Of a stretch of 64,000 bases of DNA, positions 1 to 11,509 are shown piece by piece; the first letter of the stretch is position 1; the number at the start of each line of letters is the position of its first letter. Under the pieces are notes generated by a model. The model was not told the origin of the DNA. It searched no databases and worked only from the letters and a program-made list of their open reading frames with translations. Both the position numbers and the translations under genes were made by a program. The DNA lies in contig OZ026848.1 of the NCBI GenBank assembly GCA_964023205.1, positions 33,405,912 to 33,469,911 on the forward strand, given 5' to 3'. This DNA comes from Lutraria lutraria. Its lineage: Eukaryota > Mollusca > Bivalvia > Venerida > Mactridae.

Positions 1-68
1 AATTTATACTATAGTTTGGTATATGGTGTATTATTCATTTGGTGGGTATAATTGATTTGATATTGCAG

Positions 69-2106
69 GAGGAATCAGAATTGAGGAGTGATGGTACGAG
101 ATCTACATTACGACCCAGTCATATGTCCGTGGCGAGAATTACGTGTATAAGAGGGTAGGTATATACATGTTACAGTCCTTAAGTCTACAAATTGTTTTTG
201 GTTGCAATTGTCCAAACATTTAGTTGGTTGATCTATTTCAAGCAATGATTGTTCATATCAAACTGCAGTTAATCTTTCACTTAAATTATATGAGCTGTAT
301 CCAAGAAATCATAACAATAATTATTATGGAAGATAGTAAAAACATGTATTTTACCATTTTTTGTGACACATTAGAAAAAGTCACCTCTCAAGAAACAGTA
401 TTATCAGTTTTGTCTGTGAAAATTTCAGTCAAGGAGAAAATTTGGGAGAGCCTTTCATTGATGATTATATATGTTCTCACGAACAGGTTTGTATCTCTAA
501 AGTCATTAAAAATGTTTTAGTTTATCTAACTTCTTTTCACTTTGATAATTTCTGTAAAAGTTTTACCTTGTAAAACCAAATATATGTGTATGAGTGACTA
601 ATTAAAAACAAGAGTTAAAATAACTAGAATTGTGGATTTTCAATTTTTGTTATGTTTCTCTTGTAAGATTTAGAATGGCTTGAAATCATTCATAATTAAA
701 TGTCTACTTCATAGAAGTAAGAATTATATTACTATACTTGATATAATATTATAAGTACTGTTATACATATGAACCAATTTGGAAGATAAGAAATTTGAGT
801 AAATATTTTAGGTCCAGTCTTTAAACATAAGCATCTGATTGGTTATCCTTGAGCTCAGTCTTAGAATTGACCAATCACAAGGTTTTTTGTAAATGTAAGT
901 TTTTCATTATTCTTATTTTTGTAATTGACAGGTTGTGGATTATCTTACGCAATACTCTGGTATCAAGCCGGGTGACCTTGACCCTGCAGTATCCAATCGT
1001 CATCTTACAACATTGAAAGCTACTTATCAGAAGATACGATATCTCGTCGATGTTGGTGTCATCTTTGTTGGTCATGGTCTGAAGAAAGATTTCAGAGTCA
1101 TAAATATTCATGTAGGTTATCAATTATATAATAAATATTCATGTTGTTTTCAGTTCAGTTATAGATATTCATGTTGTTTTCAGTTCTGTTATAGATATTC
1201 ATGGATGTTTCCTGTTCTATCATAATGAATGTTATCAATAAATTATGTCTGTATTAATTGCTTTAAATTTTAGTGTTTTTGAGGAAAGATTTGTCTTGAT
1301 GTATTGTGCTAAGTCAAGGTTTGAGTTAGTGGATGATGATATGGATGTTCTCTCCCCTGGTATAACATTGTTGTTTAAATGATAAGAGATATGTATAATG
1401 TATATATTGAATGTTTCAGGTTCCAAAGGATCAGATTATTGATACTGTCGAGTTATTTCATCTTCATCGTCAAAGAATGATTTCACTCAAGTTCCTGGCT
1501 TGGTATTTCTTAAGTGAGTACAAATTACCAGTATGTCACTAATGATCTAAATAAGTCGATTCTGTACCAATACTTACCTTGTTCTCTGCTTGGAACTGCC
1601 AATTTCTCATGAATTGCACCAACACGGGTCAAATGACCTCAGAAGCAAGGTCATGAACAAAATCATCACGAAGAACCTGAGCAACGCCATTGGTTCACAA
1701 GCATAAAATCATTTAAATGAAAAAAATCTAGACTTTGATAAATTTTGAGACATGGTGTAAAAAGGATGAAGTTGTTTACTAGTATTTATTGATACCTGTA
1801 TATTACTAAGCTATAGTTTTAAAATAATGAAAAGTCCTAGTATAGCTTTGGCTTAAAATCTGATAAATCTATAATATTGTATATCTATTTATTTCAGAAA
1901 TTAACATACAGTCTGTGACACACGACTCTGTAGAAGATGCTAGGACGGCCTTACAGCTCTACCTGAAGTACCAAGAGATGTCAAAAGAAGGCATGGACAA
2001 AGTACGAAAAGTGGTCAAAGAAATGTACGAGTTTGGACGAAAAAATCAATGGAAAATCTCCGATCTTGAAGAGACAACAGATGATAGTGCTGTGGCATTT
2101 TTATAA
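69..2106 (+). CDS. PAN2: PAN2, poly(A)-nuclease deadenylation complex catalytic subunit (3' end, 5 exons)
   Basis: Five exons join in frame: 69-154, 429-486, 932-1111, 1420-1513 and 1898-2106, giving the last 208 residues and a TAA stop. All internal junctions are GT-AG with matching phase. PAN2 with PAN3 shortens mRNA poly(A) tails in the cytoplasm; its C-terminal domain is a DEDD-type 3'-5' exonuclease. Recognisable PAN2 stretches are [49 protein letters not shown] (third acidic residue of the DEDD set), LKFLAWYFL and [18 protein letters not shown] (last catalytic Asp). The first DEDD motif (D-x-E) and the WD40 and UCH-like regions must lie left of the window. No disruption is seen, so this looks like the end of a working single-copy gene. 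Identification rests on memory of the family and is very secure. Confidence 0.95.
1132..1225. repeat. 30-bp tandem repeat in PAN2 intron
   Basis: About three copies of a 30-bp unit (ATATTCATGTTGTTTTCAGT core; starts repeat at 1141 and 1171) lie just after the donor of PAN2 exon 932-1111. The third copy is degraded. Each copy carries TTTTCAG, so it repeats a pseudo-acceptor; the true acceptor is at 1418-1419. Confidence 0.8.
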
Positions 2107-3080
2107 TAAAATATCACCTTCAAGGAGTGTTCATTAATGTTATTATATTTTTGTACTGACAGAAAGACTTAATCCCATGATAAGGTCATCTTTAAAAAAT
2201 ATGTTGTTTTGGGGTTATGCTACCTACACACCAAAATCAACCCTACTGTTTCTTTTTCTTTTGGGTATTTTTTTTTTCAGTATATGAATAGCATTTTGAA
2301 AGGTATTTTGGATCAGTGTAGAAAATAAATTGTACACAATAAAATTTCCTACCTATCTACCTACCTATCTACCTACCCGCTGAAAATTCTCTTGGTAGGT
2401 TTACCAGAAACAAACATTTTTTTATGGATGGCCCAATTGTGTCACTTTGTCAGAGAGACTTGGTATGACTGTCAATTATATGTATAGAGCTAATTTTTCA
2501 TCATTTGACTCAGTACTAAGAAGTAATTGACCATTCTTAAAGGTTTCCTTCAGGAGGGATTGCGATGGCTGTGCATATAGGATGGAGGATTTGTCACTGA
2601 TATTGTTATAGGTTTGGACTCTACTTGATTTGACTGATCATGGTGCTTGTGATGATTATAGATTGATTGATTTAAACAAAATATAAACTGGATGATATTT
2701 TGTAAATAATATTGATGCCTCATCTAGTATGGATGTGTTTTATTAAATTGTGATGCAGGGTGATGTGTAATTGTGTCACTGTGGTATGTGTAATTGACTG
2801 TCTATGAAAAGATTGTCCTAAATACTATACTAGTGGTATTACTTCTGATTTAAGCGCTGGCTGTTTCATACCAATCTGGTAGTTCAGACAATCTTTCACC
2901 CTATCTTGGCTGTATTATTATTACAGACATCAGAACATTGAAGCTTCAAGTTACTTTGAATAAGAAAAGATTGAAGATGTGTTACAGGATTATATTTTGT
3001 TAATGTGTACTGTGTTCAACAAAGAAATGTGTCTATGTATTGTAAGTGCTATTTCTTGTGGAAAGTAAAGAAGTATTCAA
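2107..3080 (+). other. PAN2 3' UTR and following non-coding DNA
   Basis: No coding signal is seen. AATAAA hexamers at 2324-2329 and 2338-2343 are candidate polyadenylation signals for PAN2. A CTAC/CTAT microsatellite follows at 2348-2377. The true transcript end cannot be fixed from sequence. Confidence 0.4.
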
Positions 3081-3295
3081 AAAGCTCTTGTTTTGTTCTT
3101 TTTTTTTTGTGTGTGAAATATACAACATTCTGATTGTGATTGATATGGTTGTACATAGTCTTAAAATGAAAAACCTTGATTCTGCAATACAGGGAAAATG
3201 TTAAAGGGCTAGCATGTTAAAGTGATCATACACATACAAATGAAAAGGTTTGGAAGTAAGAAAAGATATGCAAATACATATCAATTTGTATATCA

Positions 3296-3361
3296 ATAGA
3301 ATCTAAGGAGATTATCATAAGTTACCATAACTTATACATGATAAATCTCTGTAGATTCTAT
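3296..3361. repeat. 66-bp foldback (hairpin) sequence
   Basis: The left arm starts ATAGAATCTA and the right arm ends TAGATTCTAT. The arms pair over roughly 28 bp with few mismatches around a short loop (GTTACCATAAC). It lies between PAN2 and the oppositely oriented sulfotransferase gene and looks like a very short MITE or a structured intergenic hairpin. Confidence 0.65.
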
Positions 3362-4398
3362 CACAGGAGTACAGTGGAAACTTTTCATGTTGTTTGTAGG
3401 AAGTAGAAAATTATCATTTAATTAACTGAAAGAAGTCAGGCAAAACAATGGATGGCGTAGACGTTTTGTAGTAAAATTGCAGTTTTGAAATGTGTCAAAT
3501 TAAAAATGACAGTGATGTCTCTACACTGTGAATGTATAATATTAACAATATCATACGACAGATTGTACTGCCACCAAAATGCATTGTTGTCTTGCCTTGT
3601 GCGTAATTCCTGTGGATATTTGGTTAGAATGGATGACTTATCATCCCTTATATTAGTTTTAGTGTTCACTGTTATATGTTGCATACCAAGATAATCAAAC
3701 AATAATGCAACTTTCTTAGTTGTGTCATGTAAAATGTCTTCGTAAAAGATGAATTTATATCTATTCTTGAATCTCTCCGCCATTTTTATACCTCCTAATA
3801 AATCCACTAACATTTTATCACACAAAATTCTGGCATTTTGGAATACATTCCCTATTGGATAATTGGGCCACTTCATTCGACTGCTAACAACAGCTCTGGG
3901 ATCTCGGTATAAATGTAGAACTTTGAGGTTGTGAAAACGTTCTAAAAGTGTTTCCAGTGAGCCTGACGTGATACGTAACCACATGGTCGGCAGATTTACA
4001 TTTCTCTTCTAATCTTTGTAAACATTTTCCTTTAGAAGTTGATTCCTTTGTGATACAATTCCGGTAGATCTTCCAACTAGGACCTTAAAATAAAGCAGAA
4101 TATACATTTACATTCAACAGTCTTCTTTCAAGAATTCAATCTGTCAGATCTGAACAATTTCATAGCGATATGATACCCCCTATTGAATAATACTTTTGAT
4201 GCATTTCTTATATTTTTAATTATTTCTTTGATTTATAATGCTACTTTCAAAATTATTTCAGTTATATCATGGCGGACAGTTATTCTAACTAGCTTCCTTA
4301 GACTTCATTTAGGCCTTAACCAGTACAAAGCACTTAATTCAGAATTGGAGGACAATTTAATATAGGATGTAATATCTTAAGCCAAATTTGTCATGGAC

Positions 4399-4482
4399 AG
4401 TGTGAGCCTCCCCTGGGCTTCGAACTCACAACCTCTTGATCAGTAGACCAACACTCTATCTACTGAGCTAACTGGGCGGGCT
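4399..4482 (-). repeat. tRNA-derived SINE head
   Basis: On the minus strand this 84-bp piece looks like a tRNA. It has a box A (TAGCTCAGTAGATAGAGTG) and, about 30 bases further on, a box B (GAGTTCGAAGCCC). The acceptor ends GCCCGCC and GGGAGGCTC pair poorly, so I read it as a SINE head rather than a working tRNA gene. It sits in the intron between sulfotransferase exons 4900-5007 and 3436-4076. No tail or target duplication was identified. Confidence 0.6.
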
Positions 4483-5229
4483 ATGCATTTTCTTGATAAA
4501 CAAATACTTGTATTATTGAAATGATGTGCCCTCGTAAAGCAAAAAAGAGGTGATTTTGAATGATTTATTTAAATGTTATAATTTTATGATAAAATCTGAT
4601 TTTAACTCATTTATCTTTAGTTCCTCAAACATTCAGTTTGTCATAAAATAAATTTATTACAGAAGTAAAACACTTTAGCGGTTATTTTTTCATTGTTGGC
4701 TACACCTGTGGTGGATGACTTAAATACAAGTCCAAAATTATAATACCTCAGAATGAAAATAGAGTAAGAAAAGGCTTGACTATTTATAATTCCTTGAGGG
4801 CTTAAGAATTAAGAAAGGAGATGTTTAACAATAGACGTTTTTGTATAAATGTCAAATTCTGAAAAGTATCTCTACATTATATTGTATAAAAACACGTACC
4901 GCCATACTGGATGAACATGAGAGACCACTAGGTTACTTATTCTGCTGAAGTCACATCTATAAATGTCTGTTAGGACATCAATCAGTATATCTGTAGGCAC
5001 ATTGTAGCTGAAAATATAGATAGATAAATGTTTGAATATTTATTTACTTATTCAGTTTCTGCACATGTGTCAAATTTGTTAAAAGTTTCTGGATCTGTTA
5101 TACAGAGTTTCTTTGAAAGTTTGACTGAATTTTTGAAATATTATACATTTGTAGTTTGAATAAATGTATCAGCATTCAGGGAGTACCAAGCTACTGTTTT
5201 ACCTGAAATGGGAAGATAGATAAAAAAGA

Positions 5230-5818
5230 AACGCCTAAAGAATACCACTTTCACAAAAATACCACCTTTGCCTCAAAAATACCACCTTCCCCCCAAAATA
5301 CAAACCCTAAATACAACCATCCCCTAACAACACCACAAAAACACCTTCCCCCTTAAAAAATACAATATCCCCCCAAAATACCATGTTTCACCTAAAGTAC
5401 AACCTTCCTCACACAATTATCACCCCCAAAAAACAACCAACTTGCCCCAACAATAAACCATCACAAAAATACAACCTTCCCCCCAAAAATACCCCCCCAA
5501 ATACCATGTTCTTCCCCCCCCCAATATACCACTTTCCCCAAAAATACCCCCCCAAAAATACCGTCTTTCTTAAAAAATACCACCTTCATCAAAAATACCA
5601 CCTTCACCAAAAATACCAACCTCACCAAAAATACCAACTTCACCAAAGAATACCACCTTCACCAAAAATACCAACCTCACCAAAAATACCAACTTCACCA
5701 AAGAATACCACCTTCACCAAAAATACCTACTACACCAAAAATACCAACTTCACCAAAGAATACCACCTTCACCAAAGAATACCACCTTCACCAAAAATAC
5801 CTACTACACCAAAAATAA
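5230..5818. repeat. low-complexity A/C-rich tract ending in an 18-bp tandem repeat
   Basis: The tract begins as irregular runs of CCCCAAAAATACCA and becomes regular from about 5570, with an 18-bp unit CACCAAAAATACCAACTT. It lies in the long intron of the minus-strand sulfotransferase gene. An open frame across 5383-5868 is a by-product of the 18-bp period and poor base complexity. Confidence 0.85.
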
Positions 5819-6159
5819 GGGTATACATTGTACATGTATATTTGATAAAAAACGTTCTGATTTCTTAGATAATTGAACAGTACATAAAGGGAGATGAAAT
5901 TTTAATATTATTTATCTGTGACGTCATGATAGCGAGAAGAAAGAAATCCATGTACTACTGAGTGGCAAACTATGGTATGTTATTCTTACTGAGCATCACA
6001 GAAATTGAGGGGTGCTGCCTTAAAGCGTTCTTCAACACAGCTACAGAAGGTTTAAACTAGTTTTGAAATGTTATTGATAATAACGATTTGATATTAAAGA
6101 ATGCATCACTTGTGAAGTGAAGTAAAAAGAAATACCATTGAAGCAACATTACCTTACAT

Positions 6160-7573
6160 TTTACCATGGCCACGAAAACTTACGTTACCTAACAATATAC
6201 CATGGCCTATACCATGGCCATGGAAACATACGTTACGTTACAATATACCATGGCCATGAAAACATACGTTACCTTACAGTGTAAATTATGTAATACGGCC
6301 ATGAAAACATACGTTACCTAACAATATACCATGGGCATGGAAACATATGTTACCTAACAATATACCATGGTCATGAAAACATACGTTACCTTACAATATA
6401 CCATGGGCATGGAAACATACGTTACCTTACAATGTAATATGGCCATGGAAACATACGTTACCTTACAATATACCATGGGCATGGAAACATACGTTACCTA
6501 ACAATATACCATGGCCATGGAAACATACGTTACAATATACCATGGCCATGAAAACATACGTTACCTTACAATGTAATATGGCCATGAAAACATACGTTAC
6601 CTAACAATATACCATGGGCATGGAAACATACGTTACCTAACAATGTAATATTGCCATGGAAACATACGTTACCTTACAATGTAATATGGCCATGAAAACA
6701 TACGTTACCTAACAATATACCATGGCCATGGAAACAAACTTTACCTAACAATATACCATGGCCATGGAAATATACGTTACCTAACAATATACAATGGTCA
6801 TCGAAACATACGTTACCTAACAATGTAATATGGCCATGAAAACATACGTTACCTAACAATATACCATGTCCATGGAAACATACGTTACCTTACAATGTAA
6901 TATGGCCATGAAAACATACGTTACCTAACAATATACCATGGCCATGAAAACATACGTTACCTTACAATGTAATATGGCCATGAAAACATACGTTACCTAA
7001 CAATATACCATGGCCATGGAAACATACGTTACCTAACAATATACCATGGTCATCGAAACATACGTTACCTAACAATATACCATGGTCATCGAAACATACG
7101 TTACCTAACAATATACCCTGGGCATGGAAACATACGTTACCTTACAATGTACTATGGCCATGGAAACATACGTTACCTAACAATATACCATGGTCATGGA
7201 AACATACGTTACCTAACAATATACCATGGTCATCGAAACATACGTTACCTAACAATATACCATGGGCATGGAAACATACGTTACCTTACAATGTACTATG
7301 GCCATGGAAACATACGTTACCTAACAATATACCATGGTCATGGAAACATACGTTACCTAACAATACCCCATGGCCATGGAAACATACGTTAACTAACAAT
7401 GTAATATGGCCATGGAAACAAACGTTACCTAACAATATACCATGGCCATGGAAATATACGTTACCTAAATTTGTACCATGGCCATGGAAACATACGTTAC
7501 CTAACAATATACCATGGGCATGGAAACATACGTTACCTAATAATATACCATGGTCATGGAAACATACGTTAAC
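6160..7573. repeat. 36-bp minisatellite, about 40 copies
   Basis: Consensus unit: ACATACGTTACCTAACAATA followed by TACCATGGCCATGGAA. The period is 36 bp, so short 12-residue periodic open frames appear on both strands. Variants alternate between CCATGGCCATGG, CCATGGGCATGG, CCATGGTCATGG and AATATGGCCATGA. The palindromic CCATGGCCATGG core and TACGTTA motif recur. The array sits wholly in the intron between sulfotransferase exons 4900-5007 and 7675-7779. Confidence 0.95.
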
Positions 7574-7660
7574 TATCTAAGTATTGCGGAGTGTAGAGTG
7601 ATATGAAGTGTAACTATTTAAGTAGTACGGAGTGTAGAGTGATATGAAGTGTAACTATTT
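7570..7660. repeat. 41-bp tandem duplication
   Basis: Two near-perfect 41-bp copies with core GAGTGTAGAGTGATATGAAG start at 7589 and 7630. They abut the 36-bp minisatellite and end next to the donor of the sulfotransferase exon at 7675. Confidence 0.8.
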
Positions 7661-8713
7661 CAAGTGATTCTAACCTGCAGGTTATACTTCCACGAACATC
7701 GCACTCCTTGTACGGGGACTCGTAAAATTTCCATAAGCCGAAATACCACAAGGGCTCGTAGAAATAAAACGTATCATTCCTGAAATAAAGTAAATTAAAA
7801 TATGCATCCAGTTATGATATAACTTACCATATTGATATTTGAATTCAGCCATGAACCGAAAGCGATTGAACCGAACTCTGGTTCCGAAATGACCACACAT
7901 AAACGTGTTAGTTCTATTAATTCGTCCATGAAATTGTCAATGAGAATTATAATGAAATATAAGATCTTGTCAGATTTATACAATAAAATTTCAAATTAAT
8001 CAATATATAATCATATCACCCCATACTTAAATATTGATTCAAAACTGAAGTGTAATTAACAATTAGTTATATACTTACCTAAATCCGAGAACTTGGCCGA
8101 GGTAAGTCGACTCACTGCTCATATAGGAATTAATAAGAACATTCTGTCGTGACGTAGCTTTTGATACCTTTCGGTATTTTGGTAAATTTACTCTAATGAC
8201 ATCCATCGAGTATTCTTCCCCAAACGGAACTAATAATGATTAAAAACCGAGATTATAAAATTTTATATCATTCTCATAATCTTTTTTTATATATCTTAAA
8301 CTTCAGCTGTTGATTATTTAACTAGTTTTTCTTGACAGAGTAATTTAAAGGCTGTATTTAAAATGTTATATTCTTTGAATTACCCTCGAATGTTTTCATA
8401 TATCGAGTGATGTTTGTGTTTTTTTAGTAGTCGCCATAGACACATTTAGGCTGTTGTTCTTTTACTTTATGATAACGAGAGTTTAAGACATATGCCGAGT
8501 TTTTCTGATTGACTGTAATATTTACTGTAATCAAAGTACTGAAAGTACTCATGATAACTGAACTTACTTAGGCTAGTTTTTGGAAATGAACGATAAAATA
8601 ATATTTATTCTAACTTAGCTTCTTCAGTCAGTTCAGACCCAGCCAATCCATACATGTACCACAAGAGAACTGTACTTTATATTGAAATTTGTTACGATTT
8701 CGGTTCATAAATA

Positions 8714-8878
8714 CAGTAAAATGGCAGCCACCTCCGAATAAAGGCTACCCTGTTGATAAAGGCCACTTTTGAAAACCGTCATTCGGATTATTTAGAACAA
8801 AAATACATCCGAGTACAGGCCACCTGTCAATAAATGCCACATTTTGTCTTGGATGGCCGTTGTTCACAGGTTTAACTG
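8714..8878. mobile_element. MITE, pogo/Tigger-related, copy 1
   Basis: A 165-bp element with ends CAGTAAAATGG and GGTTTAACTG, which are imperfect inverted repeats; a TA precedes it. Internally it has repeated AATAAAGGCCACCTGT-like phrases. Diverged copies of the same family occur at 36841-37020 and 42187-42363. Confidence 0.7.
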
Positions 8879-9100
8879 TCATTGACCATGATTGAAATGT
8901 TCCATAGCTCACCTTGTCGTATTAACTATGTTGTAAAACTAAAGTTTTAGACAAGTCTAAAAAATCTACTATTTGAACATTGCATTGATGTAAACCAACG
9001 ACAAATCCTCTTTCAGAGAGACTGGGAAAGACTGGATCCACATTTTAATGAAACTCACAACTGAATTTTTCAATAAATCTAAACACTATAAACATTAGAC

Positions 9101-9199
9101 CCACTTCTCACACATGGACATATAATAAACATAAGGACTTCTTATATAAGAATACTGCTCACACCTAGACAACGAATAAACTCAAATACTTCTTATACA
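9101..9199. repeat. degenerate outlying copies of the 51-bp satellite
   Basis: About two diverged units of the 51-bp satellite (CTTCTTATATAAGAATACTG, CTCACACCTAGACAAC) lie 1 kb left of the main array. The right-hand copy breaks off at CTTATACAG, and the array resumes near 10226 with AAGAATAATGCTCAC. The pogo-like remnant at 9200-10216 occupies the gap. Confidence 0.75.
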
Positions 9200-10216
9200 G
9201 CAATACCTGTCTTAAGCGACCACTCAAGGGAGAATGAAAATGTGGTCTCTGAAGACAGATGGTCGTTTAACTAAGGATTGGAGTTACATACTGGGATATA
9301 AAAAAAATTGCAGAATTTTGAACATTTAATTATGAAGTTAAACGATTCATAAAATTACAAATGTAACTGTGGCATAATTAGCATTTTAAAAGCAGTACTT
9401 TGTGCATAAAAATATTAAACATTTATAAAACATAAAAATGATTCATGAAACATGATTTTTAAAATGTTAAGATATAGTTCAAGTAAAATAATCGCTCTTT
9501 AGAAGAACGGATGGCTAATTAAACTATTTAAAAAAAATCTGAGATTTTGGTCTGTTTCTGATCAATGGAAATGGAAATTAACTTCAATGTCAGCTAGATG
9601 ATGAATTATAATAGAGTTTCCTTTTGATAATGCCAAATATCTGAGTTTGTTCAAGCAGTCATTAGCATGAGCACAAGTTACTGAATCACTGTCATCATCA
9701 TCATCACTATCACAGTGTTCTGCTTCACGAAAGGAGTCCAGAACTTCACTAGCACTCAAACTCCAGTCAACTGTTTGTGCATGAGCTGTGAAAAGATTTT
9801 TGTCAATGTCACTTAAGTCTTTGTATGCAACGCCAAACAGTTCGTGTGCTAATTTTAAATCCGACAAAGGCACATCATCATCTTCTTCATCATCGTCATC
9901 ATCGTCATCATTAACTAGCTGGGAACGATCACTACACTGGACATAAGTCCAAAAAGCCACAATGCTTAAAACACTCTTGGATGGTTTCAGGTTTTACTTC
10001 ATTACATGAACTGTTTACCCAGTAAATAGCATTTAAAACGTTGTTTCCTTTTAGTAAATCCTGTCTTTGTGGTTTTGTCCAGCTGATTAAGAATGTGGCG
10101 TAACTGTCGCTTGCGATATTTGAGTTTTAAAGTTTGAATAATTCCTTGATCCATAGGCTGAAGTTTACACGTTGTGTTAGGTGGAAAAACAGTTTTACAT
10201 TCGGAAGGTCAACAGT
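9200..10216 (-). pseudogene. pogo/Tigger-type DNA transposon remnant (3' part of transposase, broken)
   Basis: On the minus strand, from about 10216 downward, the reading gives NVKLFF, then PPNTTCKLQPMDQGIIQTLK and YRKRQLRHIL, then in a different frame KGNNVLNAIYWVN and VKPETIQECFKHCGF. These are hallmarks of the pogo/Tigger (CENP-B-like, DDE) transposase C-terminal catalytic region. At least two frame changes are needed, so it is dead. A downstream acidic segment (minus strand, 9960-9562), with Asp/Glu runs, fits the variable tail. The N-terminal DNA-binding part is missing: the element is cut at about 10216, where the satellite begins. The other end (9200-9225) reads CAGCAATACCTGTCTTAAGC after a TA, matching the terminal sequence of the MITE at 36841. 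Confidence 0.8.
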
Positions 10217-11509
10217 CCCATAAGCAGAAGAATAATGCTCACATATGGATGTTAAATAAACTTAAATACTTCTTATACAAGACTACTGCTCACACATAGA
10301 CATTAAATAAACTTAAATACTTCTTATACAAGACTACTGCTCACACATAGACATTAAATAAACTTAAATACTTCTTATACAAGACTACTGCTCACACATA
10401 GACATTGAATAAACTTAAATACTTCTTATACAAGACTACTGTCCACACATAGACATTAAATAAACTTAAATACTTCTTATACAAGACTACTGTCCACACA
10501 TAGACATTGAATAAACTTAAATACTTCTTATACAAGACTACTGCTCACACATAGACATTGAATAAACTTAAATACTTCTTATACAAGACTACTGTCCACA
10601 CATAGACATTAAATAAACTTAAATACTTCTTATACAAGACTACTGTCCACACATAGACATTGAATAAACTTAAATACTTCTTATACAAGACTACTGTCCA
10701 CACATAGACATTGCATAAACTTAAATACTTCTTATACAAGACTACTGTCCACACATAGACATTGCATAAACTTAAATACTTCTTATACAAGACTACTGTC
10801 CACACATAGACATTGAATAAACTTAAATACTTCTTATACAAGACTACTGTCCACACATAGACATTGAATAAACTTAAATACTTCTTATACAAGACTACTG
10901 TCCACACATAGACATTGCATAAACTTAAATACTTCTTATACAAGACTACTGCTCACACATAGACATTGAATACACTTAAATACTTCTTATACAAGACTAC
11001 TGTCCACACATAGACATTGCATAAACTTAAATACTTCTTATACAAGACTACTGCTCACACATAGACATTGCATACACTTAAATACTTCTTATACAAGACT
11101 ACTGTCCACACATAGACATTGCATACACTTAAATACTTCTTATACAAGACTACTGCTCACACATAGACATTGAATACACTTAAATACTTCTTATACAAGA
11201 CTACTGCTCACACATAGACATTGCATAAACTTAAATACTTCTTATACAAGACTACTGCTCACACATAGACATTGAATACACTTAAATACTTCTTATACAA
11301 GACTACTGCTCACACATAGACATTGCATAAACTTAAATACTTCTTATACAAGACTACTGTCCACACATAGACATTGCATAAACTTAAATACTTCTTATAC
11401 AAGACTACTGCTCACACATAGACATTGAATAAACTTAAATACTTCTTATACAAGACTACTGCTCACACATAGACATTGCATCAACTTAAATACTTCTTAT
11501 ACAAGACTA

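Larger units (their letters stand above)
3436..8229 (-). pseudogene. carbohydrate sulfotransferase-like gene (CHST1/3 type), partial, with apparent frameshift
   Basis: Four minus-strand exons join in phase: 8229-8079, 7779-7675, 5007-4900 and 4076-3436 (stop at 3436-3438). The family consists of Golgi type II membrane enzymes that move sulfate from PAPS to sugars. Exon 8229-8079 has the P-loop region but reads SYMSSESTYLGQVLG where the family has an RSGS-type loop. Exon 7779-7675 has FYFYEPLWYF, a family hallmark. The last exon has the 3'-phosphate motif VLHLYRDPRAVVSSR. Within that exon the frame shifts by one base near 3959-3967: KCKSADHVVTYHVR lies in one frame and SLETLLERFHNLKVL in another. 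Upstream exons (start codon, membrane anchor) were not found and could lie beyond the satellite. The frameshift plus the altered P-loop favour a decaying paralogue. A sequencing error could explain the shift but not the loop. Confidence 0.75.

Noticed and set aside
4399..4482. Functional tRNA gene
   Set aside because: Boxes A and B are present, but the acceptor stem does not pair and the anticodon arm is not clean; a SINE head fits better.
5383..5868. 161-residue proline-rich open frame
   Set aside because: It lies over the 18-bp low-complexity tract and has no homology. It is in the intron of a gene on the other strand.
6674..7507. Periodic GHGNIRYLTI-type frames
   Set aside because: They are products of the 36-bp minisatellite and appear on both strands.
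9562..9960. Acidic 132-residue minus-strand frame as an independent gene
   Set aside because: It continues, after a frameshift, from recognisable pogo/Tigger transposase sequence, so it is the tail of the dead transposon.
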